A DNA stretch of 64,000 bases from Cryptomeria japonica. Its lineage: Eukaryota; Streptophyta; Pinopsida; Cupressales; Cupressaceae. Below, in pieces: positions 11,291 through 23,002 of the stretch. The translations under genes were made by a program, and so were the position numbers. How positions within the stretch are numbered: position 1 is the stretch's first letter; the number at the start of each line of letters is the position of its first letter. Under the pieces are notes generated by a model. It had not been told where the DNA came from, did not search any database, and worked only from the letters and a program-made list of their open reading frames with translations. The stretch lies in contig NC_081409.1 in assembly GCF_030272615.1 (NCBI RefSeq), positions 655,618,468-655,682,467 on the forward strand, given 5' to 3'.

Positions 11291-12022
11291 TGAAATCTAA
11301 CTAAAGTAAGCTTCAAGACTAAAGAATACTCAACTACAAGGCCACTAGAGCTTGTGCATACTGACTTGTGTGGGCGTACAAGAACAAGATCCCTAAATGG
11401 AGAAAGATACTTCATGCTCCTCATAGATGATTTTTCAAGGACGACATGGGTCACCTTCTTACAAGACAAATCTCTGGCCTATGGAAGATTCAAAATCTTT
11501 AGGAAGATGGCTGAAAAGGAAAGTAGATACAAGCTGAAATGTCTGAGATTAGACCATGGAGGTGAGTTCACATCAAATGAGTTTAAATATTACTATGAAA
11601 GACATGGAATTAGAAGACAATATTAAGTCCCAAGGACACCACAACAAAATGGTGTTATGGAAAGGAAGAACAGAATAGTCAAGGGGATGGCAAGGACAAT
11701 GTTGAATTAAGCTAATCTACCAAATGTATACTGGTAGGAAGCAGTTCATACTGTTGTATACACATTAAATAGAGTTCAACTGAGAGTAAATAACAAAATG
11801 ACACCTTATGAGTTATGGTATGATAGGAAACCATCATTCAAGTATTTCAAGGTATTTGGTAGCAAGTTCTTCATCAAAAGAGATGAAGATGGATTAGGAA
11901 GTTTTGATTCAAGAAGTGATGAAGGTATATTTCTAGGGTACTCTACTCACAACGAGGCCTACAAGTGTTTCAACAAAAGACTAAAGAAGGTAATTGAGAG
12001 TGTACATGTGAAAGTAGATTAA
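11291..12022 (+). pseudogene. Copia-2 integrase
   Basis: The core shows the three catalytic positions: Asp in LVHTDLCGRT, Asp in RLDHGGEFTS, Glu in QQNGVMERKN. The C-terminal KVFGSKFFIK and SDEGIFLGYS blocks, typical of Copia integrase ends, lie at about 11850-11940. Stops at 11294, 11624, 11708 and 11737 interrupt the frame, so no active enzyme is made. The catalytic triad itself is intact, unlike Copia-1. Confidence 0.85.
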
Positions 12023-12239
12023 GATATACATAAAGGAAGGCAAAACTCAATTACTCAGACTAAAGAACCATATGTTGAAGATGAAGATCAATCTGAAAGT
12101 GAACATGAAAAAGAAGCACCTAGCAAAGCCCCAAACAGATATGTCCAAAAGAATCACCTTGAGGATCAAATTATTGGAAACAAAAATGATGGTGTACAAA
12201 CTAGGAGAGTAAGGAACAATGAACAAGTAAATTTTTTCC

Positions 12240-12995
12240 TTATGACTAAGCTGGAACCCAATACATATGATGATGGAAGCAAGAGTGAAAAGTGGATGAA
12301 GGCCATGGAAGAGGAGTTGCAGCAGATTGAAAAGAACAAAACATGGGAATTGGTTCCTAGACCAGCTAATAAAAATGTCATTGGGACAAAATGGGTTATA
12401 TAGGAACAAGATGAATGAATAAGGTGAGGTAATAAGGAACAAGGCAAGGTTAGTATGTAGGGATATGCTCAGGTAGAGGGAATAGATTTTAAAGAAACCT
12501 TTGCACCAGTTGCAAGACTTGAAGCAATCATAATGTTATTGGCATTCTCAACATATACATTTTACAAAGTATACCAAATGGATGTCAAATCTGCATTTTT
12601 GAATGGCAATCTTGAAGAAGAGGTCTACATAGAGAAACCTAAAGGTTTTCAGCTACATGAAGATGAGAATTTTGTTTGTAGATTGAAGAAAGCATTATAT
12701 GGTCTAAAGCAGGCACCTAGAGCATGGTATTCTAAGTTGGATAAGTATCTCCATCAGCAAGGTTTCAAAAAAGGAAATGATGACAATAATTTATATATCA
12801 AGGTAGTTGTAGACTACATGATAATAGTAGTGTTTTATGTAGATGATATCATCTTTGGAGGCAACAAAGATGGCCTATACAAAGAATTTGCTAATTTGAT
12901 ATAGTCAGAGTTTGAAATGTCCATGCTTGTAGAGTTATCATATTTTCTTGGTTTGCAAATATCACAATAGAATAAGGGCATATTCATCTCTCAAA
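12240..12995 (+). pseudogene. Copia-2 reverse transcriptase
   Basis: RVT_2-type reverse transcriptase that would copy element RNA. Seen in order: WMKAMEEELQQIEKNKTWELV, FAPVARLEAI, QMDVKSAFLNG (catalytic Asp), YGLKQAPRAWY, and FYVDDIIFGG at about 12833-12862 with the Asp pair. Stops at about 12400, 12903 and 12968 and a frame break near 12420 disable it. Confidence 0.88.
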
Positions 12996-13790
12996 CCAAG
13001 TATTTTAAAGACATGTTAAAGAAATTTCAGATGGAAGACAACAAACCCATTAGTACCCCCATGGTGATAGCATGCAAATTGATTAAAGATGATGAGTCAC
13101 CTAGTGTTGATCAGACCTTGTATAGATCCATGATTGGAAGCCTATTGTATCTCACAACTTCAAGGCCTGATATTGTGCAATCAGTATGCATGGTAGCTAT
13201 ATTTCAAGCTACTCCAAAGCAATCACATGTAAATTTTGTTAGAAGAATCTTCAATTATATGCAAGGAACACTCACTTAAGGCCTATGGTATCCAAAGAAA
13301 GGAGAATTCACTTTACAAGCCTATACTGATGCTAATTGGGCAAGATGTGTAGATGATACGAAGAGTACCAGTGGTGGAGCTTTCTTCCTTGGAGGTAGAT
13401 TTTTTTAATGGCATAGAAAGAAGCAAGAGTCTTTTTCACTGTCAACTACTGAAGCAAAGTATATTGTTGTTACCACATGTTTCTCACAAGTTTTGTGGAT
13501 GAAACACTCTCAAGGACATTTAGGTAGATTTTTTTGATCCTATTCCCATCATGTGTGACAACTCAAGTGCAATCAATATATCAAAGAACCCTGTCATGCA
13601 TTCTACGACAAAGCACATTGCAATCAAATATCATTTTCTTAGGGAAAAGGTTGCAAAGAAAGAAGTAAAAGTTGAATATGTTTGTATTGGTGAACAAGTA
13701 GTGGATATCTTTACTAAGACACTATCCAAGGATAGCTTTGAGTACTTGAGACAAAAATTGGGTATTGTCTCACCCTCCTTTTGCACTTAA
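12996..13790 (+). pseudogene. Copia-2 RT connection and RNase H
   Basis: Following the RT, the frame gives RSMIGSLLYLTTSRPDI and then the Copia RNase H: AYTDANWA (first Asp), STTEAKY (Glu) and the end at 13551-13790 with CDNSSAINISKNP, KHIAIKYHFLRE and VDIFTKTL. Stops at 13279 and 13409 and a frame shift near 13535 break it. It would remove the RNA strand during reverse transcription. Confidence 0.85.
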
Positions 13791-14057
13791 AGCATTTATT
13801 TGAGATCCATGGTTCAAGGGGATCATATTGTTTCTACACTTTCCACCTTGAACCTCATATGTGTCATGATCAAAATTAGAAGTTCCATTCATTGCTATAG
13901 AAAATCAAAGAGGAAGTTCATGCATAGTTGACAATTAGTTGCAGCAGCCTTTGCCATTCTTGTCAGAGAAATGGTGCCTTGGTGCCTTCATGCATGGGGA
14001 GAAATAGTCGGAGAACTAGTGTCTATGAATGATTCTACAAGTGTGTTGACATCAAAG

Positions 14058-14071
14058 CCAAAAGGGGAGAT
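14058..14071 (+). other. Copia-2 polypurine tract
   Basis: CCAAAAGGGGAGAT directly before the LTR start TGTTGGCATTATTG, the usual Copia arrangement. The 270 bases between RNase H and this tract hold no gene. Confidence 0.85.
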
Positions 14072-16317
14072 TGTTGGCATTATTGTCATTGATGTCAAAA
14101 TAATATCAAATGTTAGAAAAAAATTAGGTAGATGTCAAGGGATGTCCAAAGGTTGCAAGTCCCTGAGAAGTGGATAGCAGTCACACATCATGTTATGTTG
14201 CAGGGGTTTCGACTAGTTCCATCGTCTTCACACGTCAGTCATGTCGACAATAGTCATTGAGTCAATTTCCATATGGTAGAAATTATTTGGTTCATGTGTA
14301 TCTATGAGAACCATATTGTTTTCATGAGAAGGGAAGAGACCGTGTAGGATAACATATGTTCAGTGAACAAAGTGGTCCCTCTTATCTCACGGTATCAAAT
14401 GTGACCCTCAAATGTCATGTGGGATAACTTAAGTTTGGTAAGAAAAGTGGTCCCTCTTATCCCATGTTGTCAAAAGTGATCAATTGTGGTTGTTTGGGAT
14501 AAGAAAGTCAAAGGACGTCAAAGCAGGAGAGATGTTCCCTCTTATCCTGCGGTGTCAAATGTGACCAACAAATGTCACGCAGGATAAGAAACTAAAGAGA
14601 AGTTTTTGAATTCCCCTATCCTGCACAAGCTAAGATGCACACAAAATGTCACATGGGCTAACAAGTGAAAGTATGTCATGAAGAAAACCTTATCCCACAC
14701 GAGATAGATGGTTATGTGGTGGTCCCGCAGGACAAGGTAGAATGAAGGCAAAACAGAGAAACCTTATCCCACATGAAGTAAAAGGCTACACAAGGCTCTC
14801 ATGAGATAATAAAAGAAAAGGTTCCACCTTAGCCCATGTGGTAAAACTTGGAGAGAAATGATCTCGCAGGATAAGAAATCAAACAATGATTACTTGAAGG
14901 TGCTTATACCGCATGAGGCGAGGATGAAATCAGTGGACTCACAGGATGAGGAAAGGCAAAGACAAAGCTTATCTAGTGTAGGTTAAGAAGCTACACATAG
15001 TTGATGTGGGCTAACAAAAAGGAGGAAGGCTTCTTGAGTATAATAGAATCTTATCCTGCATGGGTAGATCATGCATGAAGTTCAATGGATCGAAGCATCC
15101 TGATAGTCCACATGGATGTCGACCAACTTTGACCCAACAACATGGCATGTACGGATCAGATCAAAAGACACCTGTCAAAATGATGAAAGATTATTTTTAT
15201 CGATAGAATTGAAGTTTTTGATCAACTTTGCGACCATGTCTGCAAGTCGATAGACTCAGAGGTCCATGTGGATGATTGACCAAGTTTGACCAAGTGACTT
15301 CGACGCTAAATAAGAACATTTTTGCATGCTGATAGGCATAATGATCTATGTGGAGGTTAACTGACCTTGATCATCTGATCTAGACAAATAAAATGAAGAC
15401 ATGAGGCTCCCTGATAAACTGAGAATGAATCAAATTCACTGAAGTTAGTGATGAAGGATTCCACTGTGGTAGTTGCCAATCTTTTCAAAGTAGGTTGATA
15501 GTGGATGAAGAATGCATTAATGGTGAATCTGTTACAAATGGTTGATGGACTTGAGGAAATTGATAGAGGAAAAATAAAATCTTCTATACATATTGGGGTC
15601 GCTAAATATAGAAACTTAGTATAGAGAATGAATGAAAGAAAGGTTGGATGCATTTACTACACACGAAAAGTATGAGATCATATTCAAGACAGAGAATGAA
15701 ATCTCCATAGTTACAGATCTCCAAGACAACCGACTTGAATAAAGTATTCAAGATTGTTGTATAAGGTAGATATTATGTGTACACAGTCAATCCAATCTAG
15801 CAACAACTATATATATGATTCGATATTGGTAGGTGTGGCTATTGAGACAATAACAAAGGTAGAAAACAAAGATATCTCAATGAGTCAATGAATAGTAAGA
15901 GTGTTGAAGTTTGGTTTATTTTTGTTGAGAGTGAGAGAGAGTGTGTGTGTGTAGATGCCAAGAGAAAATAGAGAAAATTTACAAAAGCAGAAAGTGTCAG
16001 TGCAAAGCAAGAATAGAGTATTCTACAGAGTAATGTTGTAGTAGAGAGAAGAAGATAACTAGGTAGAGGAGGGAGAAGAAAAAGAGGAAATATTTTAATA
16101 GGTAGAGAAAATTCATTCTCATGATATGAGAAATCTATAAGTTTTAGAAAACTCATTTGTAACAAGGCTTTATCATTGTATTATAAACTTGAACAATCAC
16201 TATAAATCTCTTAGTGGGTGCTCAGAGCAGGGGTAGGTGCTCCTTTGAGTAGGTGCTCATAAAATCAGGGGTCAGAGTCCTAAAGTTTCAGGGGTTGGTG
16301 CTCCTTGGGCTGGTACC
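14072..16317 (+). repeat. Copia-2 3' LTR, left part
   Basis: Begins TGTTGGCATTATTGTCATTGATGTC. 2246 bp remain before Gypsy-2 breaks it, and its last five bases GTACC (16313-16317) reappear at 54690-54694. It contains the 74-bp degenerate array (14343-15060). CTATATATATG near 15806 is a possible TATA box. No gene is present. Confidence 0.8.
14343..15060 (+). repeat. 74-bp degenerate tandem array of inverted boxes in the Copia-2 LTR
   Basis: Boxes like CTTATCCTGC or CTTATCCCAC start at 14381, 14456, 14541, 14615, 14689, 14763, 14828, 14903, 14968 and 15050. Reverse-complement boxes like GCAGGATAAG start near 14343, 14419, 14496, 14579, 14653, 14727, 14803, 14866, 14942 and 15006. They alternate strictly, with a period near 74 bp, giving about ten diverged units. 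Confidence 0.75.
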
Positions 16318-17107
16318 TGTAATGGTTGTGAAAAAGGGTGATGAAGAAATCAAGAGGAAAGCTTTTCTCTCCTTAAGAGGAGTGAAAGTTTCACAAAAGA
16401 TCCTCCTTAACCTTTTCACAAACTTTACATTAAAGGAGGGGGGATAATTCACTAGATCCAAACTCAATACAGAGAGATGGAATGCTAAGTTAATTAACAA
16501 TGAATTTGGAAAGTGAAAGTAACCCTCCTTTAGAATGCAATAGGTTGGATTATGCAATTTAAGACCAAGTGTAAATATGACAAAGAAATGCTTGTAACTT
16601 GACATAGAAATGCAGGATGAAGTTGTGAACCTAGAATTGGTAGTAAAATGTCGAGACGAAGCTCCCCTTTGAATTTGAGTAAAAGTTGTTGAGACTATGT
16701 TGAAACTGCATACGGTCCTCCGAAAAATCCGCACTGAAAAGGGTTTTTTCACCTATGAAAATGGAGTCCAAATATGCAAATATAGCTACACACTTGCAAC
16801 CTACACACAAAAAAGAGAGGAAAAGGGGTTGGGATTGGGTTTTTTCCTTCAGGTCAAACCCTGGTTTGGGAATTAATAAAATTATTAAAAAGTACTTTCA
16901 AGTAAATGTAAATGAAAGACTGAAATAAAATTAACCTCAAGGGAGGATGCAATTGAAATGTAGATAGAATTGCTTGTAGGATATGTATAATTGAATGTCA
17001 ATAGAGATCTCCTCTTCAATGGTTGAATCCTTGACTTGAATGCAACACCTAGCCTTGAAACGAGACTTGAGAATGCTCAATGCTTGAAAGGGATGCTTGA
17101 ATGCTTG
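16318..17107 (-). repeat. Gypsy-2 3' LTR, outer part
   Basis: Starts TGTAATGGTTGTGAAAAAGGGTG, the same sequence that begins the other LTR at 30963. It matches 53506 onward, for example the ATCAAGAGGAAA and TTTCACAAAAGATCC blocks. It ends at 17107, where the Gypsy-3 duplication GCTTG (17103-17107) occurs; the LTR resumes at 25069. Confidence 0.88.
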
Positions 17108-17281
17108 TGTAGCGTCCTAAAATTGTGACACTTGCAATTTCGACTGCATTTGGGTCTTCACGATGGCAATGCAACACGGAACCTGAATGGAGACCCTGAA
17201 ACTTGTCCATGACATCAAAAACTGCATTTTTCAGCACCCCGGCCTGATCCTCCTTGCACCCTGCTATCCCTGGAGGTGGAA

Positions 17282-17367
17282 CCATGGCGCCCAACACCCT
17301 GGTCCTTCAGGACTAGGGCGCCCAGTGCCCTGGTCCCCCAGGACCATGGCGCCCAGCACCCTGGTCC
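17282..17367 (+). repeat. 31-bp GC-rich tandem units, three copies
   Basis: Units begin CCATGGCGCCCA or CTAGGGCGCCCA and end CCTGGTCCCCCAGGA; the third is partial. Each contains the palindrome GGCGCC. The 3' LTR has four (23916-24032) and sLTR-2 has a further rearranged set (60141-60302). Confidence 0.9.
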
Positions 17368-17490
17368 CTGGCCCTATTTTGGGCCCGGTCTCCTATGGGG
17401 CTTCGGGTCTTTAAGTTTGCAAATTGGAAAATAACACTTCCTGGTCGGCCCAAGGTCGGAAAAATCAGTCTATCAGCCCTAATTGACAAG

Positions 17491-17499
17491 TATATAAAC
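17491..17499 (+). promoter_or_regulatory. Gypsy-3 LTR TATA box
   Basis: TATATAAAC, well isolated and conserved in all three LTRs of the family (also 24156 and 60423). Transcription would start about 30 bp downstream, which places the GC-rich units in U3. Confidence 0.6.
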
Positions 17500-18401
17500 T
17501 ACATTTTCCTCTCCCATTTGGGGTAGAGGAAAAAGGAGAAAGGACATATGTGTACAAGATGTGGAAACTCTATTCAAACATTCAAGCATTCAAGCATTCA
17601 AGCATTCCTTCAAGCAATTGAGCATTCTAAGTCTCCATTCAAGGCTAAGTGTTGCATTCAAGACAAGGATTCAACCATTGAAGAGGAGATCACATATCAC
17701 ATACCACATACAACATACAACAAATAACAACATCTATACCTTCGCATATAAGGATACAAACATCCTTACAACAAGGTACTAGTACTTGTTTTACATTACA
17801 ATCATTTACATTTACAGCATTTCTCATTTCTTGGTTAATTCCAAAACCGGGGTTTGACCTAAGGGCAAACCCCTAATCCCTAACCCCCCAATCGTCTTCG
17901 CTTTTCTGTGTGTAGGTTGCAGGTACGCGGCTGAAATTGAAGATCTGGAATCCTTGTGCAGAGACGAACAGATCCCCCTTCGTTTCTCGGATTTTTCGGA
18001 GGACCGTGTGCATGCCGGGCGCCATCGTCCCCTCAACTTTTGCTCAAATTTGTAGGACAGCGCCGTCTCGACATTTTACTGCTAATTCCAGGTCCGCAGC
18101 TTCATATCATATCCCTATCTCTATTTATAAGTGAATCTTTCTTGCTTCTACATGCATTCCTAGTTCAATCTTTCTATCTACATTCTTTACAGAAGAGGGT
18201 ATCCTTGCTATCACAACCCTTGAAACTCATATAGAATCCAATCTTGCATTGCGTGGGATTGGATCTTGTGGGCTTCAACCCCTCTTTTGAATGTAAAGTC
18301 CCTCCTAAGTGAAAACCATCAACCCTAGTGAATCTCCCTTCTCTCTCCTTGGAGTTGGGGAGGGGAGAACAACTAGGGTTCGATTTTTCCGCTTTACATT
18401 T

Positions 18402-18420
18402 TGGTGAACCCGACGTGAAC
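18402..18420 (+). other. Gypsy-3 primer-binding site
   Basis: TGGTGAACCCGACGTGAAC, three bases after the LTR end. The first 12 bases recur at the same place in Gypsy-2 (30944-30959, minus) and Gypsy-4 (32621). I cannot match it to a particular plant tRNA from memory. Confidence 0.75.
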
Positions 18421-19584
18421 ATCCTCATTCTGATTATTCATGGTTAGATCTGAAAATTTTGCTTTCCTAATTACATTTCCATGTTTGATCTTTTGCAAAA
18501 TTTTAGAGGTTGATTGCATAAAAACCCTAAAATTTTCTTTTTAAGTAATTAAACTTGTGAAATGTTTAATTGTTAATGCTTGTTTCAGATATGCCCTTCT
18601 ATTACAAATTATCAATTCATATTTGTGCTTTAATTTTGAAAATTAAGTGGTTAAGTGTCAAAACCCTAATTTTTGAAACCCTCTTGATTCAACCTTTGTC
18701 CGACAATTTCACTGATCAAAACATCTCCAAATCAGCTATAACTTTGGATTCCGCAATAAAATCATAATATCTTTCATCCCTGAAAATTTGGAAAAAAGTT
18801 GCGAAGACCGTGTGCACCCCGAGCGCCATCGTCCCCGACATTTTTTCCGAAATTTCGGGAGCTAGATCTTACTGTATTTTTCTGCTAAAATCCAAAATTT
18901 TGGCTGATTTTATCAATTCTAACACTTTCAAAATTACAGTCAAAGTTGGTCTAGCGATTGCTTGGATTGAGGCTTCTAATCATTCAAAAATTGTTGAAAT
19001 TGAAATTTGTGTCAAAATTGTGTTTCTTACAGTCCTAAATCTGAAAAGTGTGTTATCAGTCATTTGAAACTTCAGTGATTTATTCAAATTTTTGCAATTT
19101 GTGACTTTTGAAATTAAGTGCTTAATTACAACAACTTTGATTTCCGCTTTCAAAATTGAATTTTGCATGAAATTGAGTCAATTGTTAATTTTCAAAACTT
19201 GCATTGCTTTTGGTATTCCCTCTAAAATCATAAAATCCAAAATTTCAGTTTCCCTCTCTTTTTCAAAATTCAAATTTTGCATTTTTCGACAATCTGGGTA
19301 GGGTTCAATTTTGAGATTGCAACTTTAATTTGGCCTATCTACAGATCGTAAAATCACTCAATTTTTTCAGGTTAGCTGTAAAATCATCATAACTTTCATC
19401 CCTACAAATTTCAAAAAAAGTTGCGAGGACCGTGTGCACCCCGAGCGCCACGGTCCCGGACATTTTTTCCGAAATTTCAGGAAATTGACCTGATTGTATT
19501 TAACAGCTTAAATCTAGAAGATTGGCTGATTTTACTGAAATTTGCTACCTCTAAAATTCAAAATCTTCTCTCTTTCTTTAGTGC
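18421..19584 (+). other. Gypsy-3 leader with two hairpin modules
   Basis: No coding. The leader contains two related segments about 622 bp apart, each with ACTTT-ATC-rich sequence, then a 72-bp imperfect inverted repeat (18784-18855 and 19406-19477) with AAATTT outer arms and GGACCGTG-type inner arms. The second has a perfect inner stem, GGACCGTG (19427-19434) and CACGGTCC (19449-19456). Confidence 0.75.
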
Positions 19585-22146
19585 ATGAGTTTTACGACAA
19601 TAAGTCCTACTTACACTATTCCCGTTAGACGAAGCCTTAGAATTAAGTCCTTCCAAGGTTTAATTACTGAGGAGATGGAACCTAATTTGAATGGCCTTTT
19701 TAACGAGGACATGGGTAATTCCTCTAATCCTCTTAATGATGAAGAAGCTCTCCATGAGGTTTCTGTAGAACAACTTTCAAAATTGGATAACCAATTTGAT
19801 GATTTTCGACAATGGATGTCTCAAGAATACCCTGATAGTCAAGCTCTTCCTTTAATTGAGGGTCTAAAATGTATGCTTCAAAGTGATAAGAATGGAATTG
19901 ATATTTTGCATGGTATTGCACACATTGTGGATTCAAATGTGACGCCTATGAAAAGTTGTGCCGAAACCTTAGGTTATACACAACCTCCTACTCAAGACAA
20001 TCATTCTATTCCTTTGACGACTTCTATTGCTAGTGTACCTACTTTTACATCAAACATAACGACTACTTCTATACAAGACATTCCTCCTATGATCACTAGT
20101 CATGGGGGCAATCCCTCTTCTTCAATCAACCCTCTTCCTTCATTCAATCCGACTTCTTCATTCATTCCTTCAGTAAGTGTTCCTATTATATCACCACAAA
20201 TGAACATGACACAAGGGGGCAATTCGTTTTCCATTCCTCCTTGTAGTGTTCCTCCTGTCCAATCATCTCCTATGACTAACTATCATAGTGTCCCACCACC
20301 TTACTCTCTACCTTCTTTCAATAACATAACACCTCCATCACAATCTAACACATCTAATATGAACTCTTCGACTGAAGCGACCATTAACAATCTTGCACAA
20401 ACTGTCTCTTCTTTACAGCAACAAATTGCCTCTATGAATCAATCTAAGTTTAGTGTGCCCACATTTGATGTTGCGAGCCCACTTTCTCTTGACATTGTTC
20501 AAGCTATTCCCCCTAAACATGTTGAAATTCCACATTTGGAGCTTTATAATGGTAAGGGTGATCCTCTAACACATGTTAAGACCTTTCAAACAATATGTAC
20601 TGATTTTGCTTATGACCAAAGGTTGCTTGCAAAACTGTTTACTAGAACATTAAGAGACAAAGCCCTACAATGGTACTGCTCGTTGCCTTCCTATTCTATT
20701 TCTTCTTTCGAACAACTTGCAAATGCTTTCATTCAACAGTTTCAAAACAATATAAGTCCTAAAGTTACTTTGATTGATTTAATGCATTGTAAACAAGGTG
20801 TTAAAGAAAAAGTGACTGATTTCATTGGTAGATATAAGCATTTGTATGCTCAAATTTCTTTTCCAGTGCCTGACAATGATATTCAAAGAATCTTTATTTC
20901 TAATTTACAAAAAGATATTAGAGAAAAACTCCTATTTTCTGAGTTTACTTCTTTCCAACAGTTGTGCGCAACTCTTCACAATTATCAACTGACTGTGAGT
21001 CAAATGGAACAATCACATCCTATGGCTCCGAGTGATAAGGGTGATAGTAGTCAACAACCATTTGGGAAGTTTAAACCGAACAGAGAGTCCATTAAATTCA
21101 ATGAACACATCATCAACAACAATGTGAATGCAGCATCAGGTGTGCCTCCTATTTCTAAGTTTTTCAAGAAAGAAAGAAAGTTTACTCCTTTGAATGAATC
21201 ATTGCATAGTATTATGAATAAGTTATTGGAACAAAATGTGCTTACTCTTCCTCCTATAAGGCAAATAGATCCTGCAAAGATTAACTCACCCTATTTTGAT
21301 AACAAATCTTTTTGTCAATTTCATCATCAACCTGGGCATGATACTGAAAAATGTTTTTCTTTAAAGGGTAAAATTCAAGATTTGATTGATAATAATACTA
21401 TCTCTATTTCTGGAGTGAATGATAAAGGCAACACATCTGTAGCTCCTCCTAACCAAAATCTTCACATTTTTACTGATCCATTACCTTCTCATACCTCTAA
21501 TGCGATTGATACTAATGATTCCTCTGTCTCACCTGATGATCTTGTGTCCATGACTCCGAATGTGATTAACTTTGTGGAGCAGCAGAAAATCCCTAAAGAA
21601 CTTTCCATCACCTTTGATTTTAACGAAACTATCAGGGCACCTGATGGTCCTTTATATATAGTTGCAAAAGTCAAAAATACACCTTGCCATGGAGTGCTTA
21701 TTGATCCTTCTTGCATGGTTAATGTCATTACTGAAGAATTTCTTTTTACTTTGCAATTGAATCAAGTGATCTATGATGAAACAAATGTGGTTGTGAAACT
21801 ATTTGATGCATTTTCTTCTCCTGCAATTGGTTCTATTACATTACCTATTGAGGTCCATAACAAATCCCTTGATGTGAACTTTGCTATTATTCCTTCATCT
21901 GAACAATTTCATGTGAAGCTTGGCTATCCTTGGCTATCTTCCATGAAAGTTGTTGCTTCTCCTATTCACAAGTGTTTGAAATTTCCCCATAATGGTGAAG
22001 TTGTTACTGTCAATCATAGTCTCTTTAAACTAGTTGAAAGAACTTCTAGTGTTCCTATTGATTTTTTTGGCCTAAACAATTCCAATCCCTTCCTTTGCGA
22101 AGTGATCATCTTTTCAAATCTTATCAAAGGTGGAAAAAAGATATGA
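19585..22146 (+). CDS. Gypsy-3 Gag with protease-like domain (853 aa)
   Basis: The longest frame in the window. It starts MSFTTIS; the same start is found in Gypsy-2. Residues 100-310 are Ser/Pro/Thr-rich. Residues about 312-451 form a Retrotrans_gag domain (LELYNGKGDPLTHVKTFQ, ALQWYCSLP, FIGRYKHLYAQI), which would build the particle. About residue 575 is CQFHHQPGHDTEKC, a CX2HX4HX4C variant usual in Tat/Athila Gags, then LKGKIQDLI. About residue 705 is LIDPSCMVNVI, where active proteases have D-(S/T/G)-G; here D-P-S, so catalysis is doubtful. The frame ends early because a T-run at 22062-22068 is one base short relative to Gypsy-2. No polymerase follows. Confidence 0.88.
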   Translation: MSFTTISPTYTIPVRRSLRIKSFQGLITEEMEPNLNGLFNEDMGNSSNPLNDEEALHEVSVEQLSKLDNQFDDFRQWMSQEYPDSQALPLIEGLKCMLQSDKNGIDILHGIAHIVDSNVTPMKSCAETLGYTQPPTQDNHSIPLTTSIASVPTFTSNITTTSIQDIPPMITSHGGNPSSSINPLPSFNPTSSFIPSVSVPIISPQMNMTQGGNSFSIPPCSVPPVQSSPMTNYHSVPPPYSLPSFNNITPPSQSNTSNMNSSTEATINNLAQTVSSLQQQIASMNQSKFSVPTFDVASPLSLDIVQAIPPKHVEIPHLELYNGKGDPLTHVKTFQTICTDFAYDQRLLAKLFTRTLRDKALQWYCSLPSYSISSFEQLANAFIQQFQNNISPKVTLIDLMHCKQGVKEKVTDFIGRYKHLYAQISFPVPDNDIQRIFISNLQKDIREKLLFSEFTSFQQLCATLHNYQLTVSQMEQSHPMAPSDKGDSSQQPFGKFKPNRESIKFNEHIINNNVNAASGVPPISKFFKKERKFTPLNESLHSIMNKLLEQNVLTLPPIRQIDPAKINSPYFDNKSFCQFHHQPGHDTEKCFSLKGKIQDLIDNNTISISGVNDKGNTSVAPPNQNLHIFTDPLPSHTSNAIDTNDSSVSPDDLVSMTPNVINFVEQQKIPKELSITFDFNETIRAPDGPLYIVAKVKNTPCHGVLIDPSCMVNVITEEFLFTLQLNQVIYDETNVVVKLFDAFSSPAIGSITLPIEVHNKSLDVNFAIIPSSEQFHVKLGYPWLSSMKVVASPIHKCLKFPHNGEVVTVNHSLFKLVERTSSVPIDFFGLNNSNPFLCEVIIFSNLIKGGKKI

Positions 22147-23002
22147 TCCTATCTCTAAGTGAACCTAGAACACCCAAACTTAACATTCCTATCGTTCTTG
22201 AGAAGGAAGTTCTTCCTTTGAAAGATAAAACTAATATCTTTCCTCAAGAAGATTCCCAACCCATCCCTATGGATGTGACTATGCCTATGATTAATAAACT
22301 TCCTAAAAGTAGACCTATACCTCCTTGTCATGATGGACTTGGTCTCCTTCCTAAACCAAATATTCCTCCCTTATATGGAGCAGTTCCTCCTCCTTCCTCT
22401 TATGGAGAGATGAGACCTTCCTCTTCTCCTATTATTCAACCTAAGAGACCACAACCTAAACACCCAAGTGATAAGGATGAGAACATTCCTCCTCCTCAAT
22501 CTTCTCAACTTCCTACTAAGACTAGATGGAATCGTTCTGCACGTGAACGCCAACGAAAGCGTCGTCTTAGAGCTCAGGTAGCTGCTTTTCAAATTTTGCA
22601 ATCCCCAAAAACACCTTCAACTAATATTATTCCATTTTCTCCTCAGCCGATGATTGAGCCGAAATCTCCTAAACATAAGATGCATGATGGCCTTGATCCT
22701 ATGCGAGTTAAGTTCCTATTTTTATAAATCTTGATGATGATATAGATGAAAATGTTACTTCTCTTGCTTCTGATAGTGAATATGAACTTGTTGATGTTGA
22801 TAACCATTTATCTAATGAATTTTCTAAAGCACTTATCCTAGCTCTTAGACAAGAACAACATGGCTTGGAACATGAACATAGTCCTTGTTTGGATCTTGTG
22901 ATAGCTCCATCTGCTGTGTTGAATGTTCCTCCTCTAGCATGTTCCCTGCCTTCCCGAAACGTTGATCAGCAAGATCGGGGGGTAGATGACGTGCTAGACT
23001 AG
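22095..23002 (+). pseudogene. Gypsy-3 C-terminal proline-rich and basic region
   Basis: This continues the gag frame after the T-run shift and overlaps its end by about 50 nt. It is rich in proline (PKPNIPPLYGAVPPP) and has a basic block RSARERQRKRRLRAQ near residue 150, perhaps nucleic-acid binding or nuclear import (inference). A second shift near 22727 leads to an acidic end that stops at 23000-23002. The same arrangement is in Gypsy-2. In autonomous Tat elements this position leads into reverse transcriptase; here nothing does. Confidence 0.65.

Larger units (their letters stand above)
17108..18398 (+). repeat. Gypsy-3 5' LTR
   Basis: TGTAGCGTCC to CCGCTTTACA. It holds three 31-bp GC-rich units (17282-17367), a TATA box at 17491, CATTCAAG tetrads at about 17578-17612, and the GGACCGTG hairpin at 18001-18030. 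The 5' start is shared with sLTR-2. Confidence 0.95.

Noticed and set aside
12047-12447. Two long minus-strand frames
   Set aside because: Shadows of the plus-strand Copia-2 integrase/RT junction, which has clear motifs.
14343-15060. CRISPR-like array
   Set aside because: Regular spacing but diverged units with inverted boxes in a plant LTR; not direct identical repeats with unique spacers.
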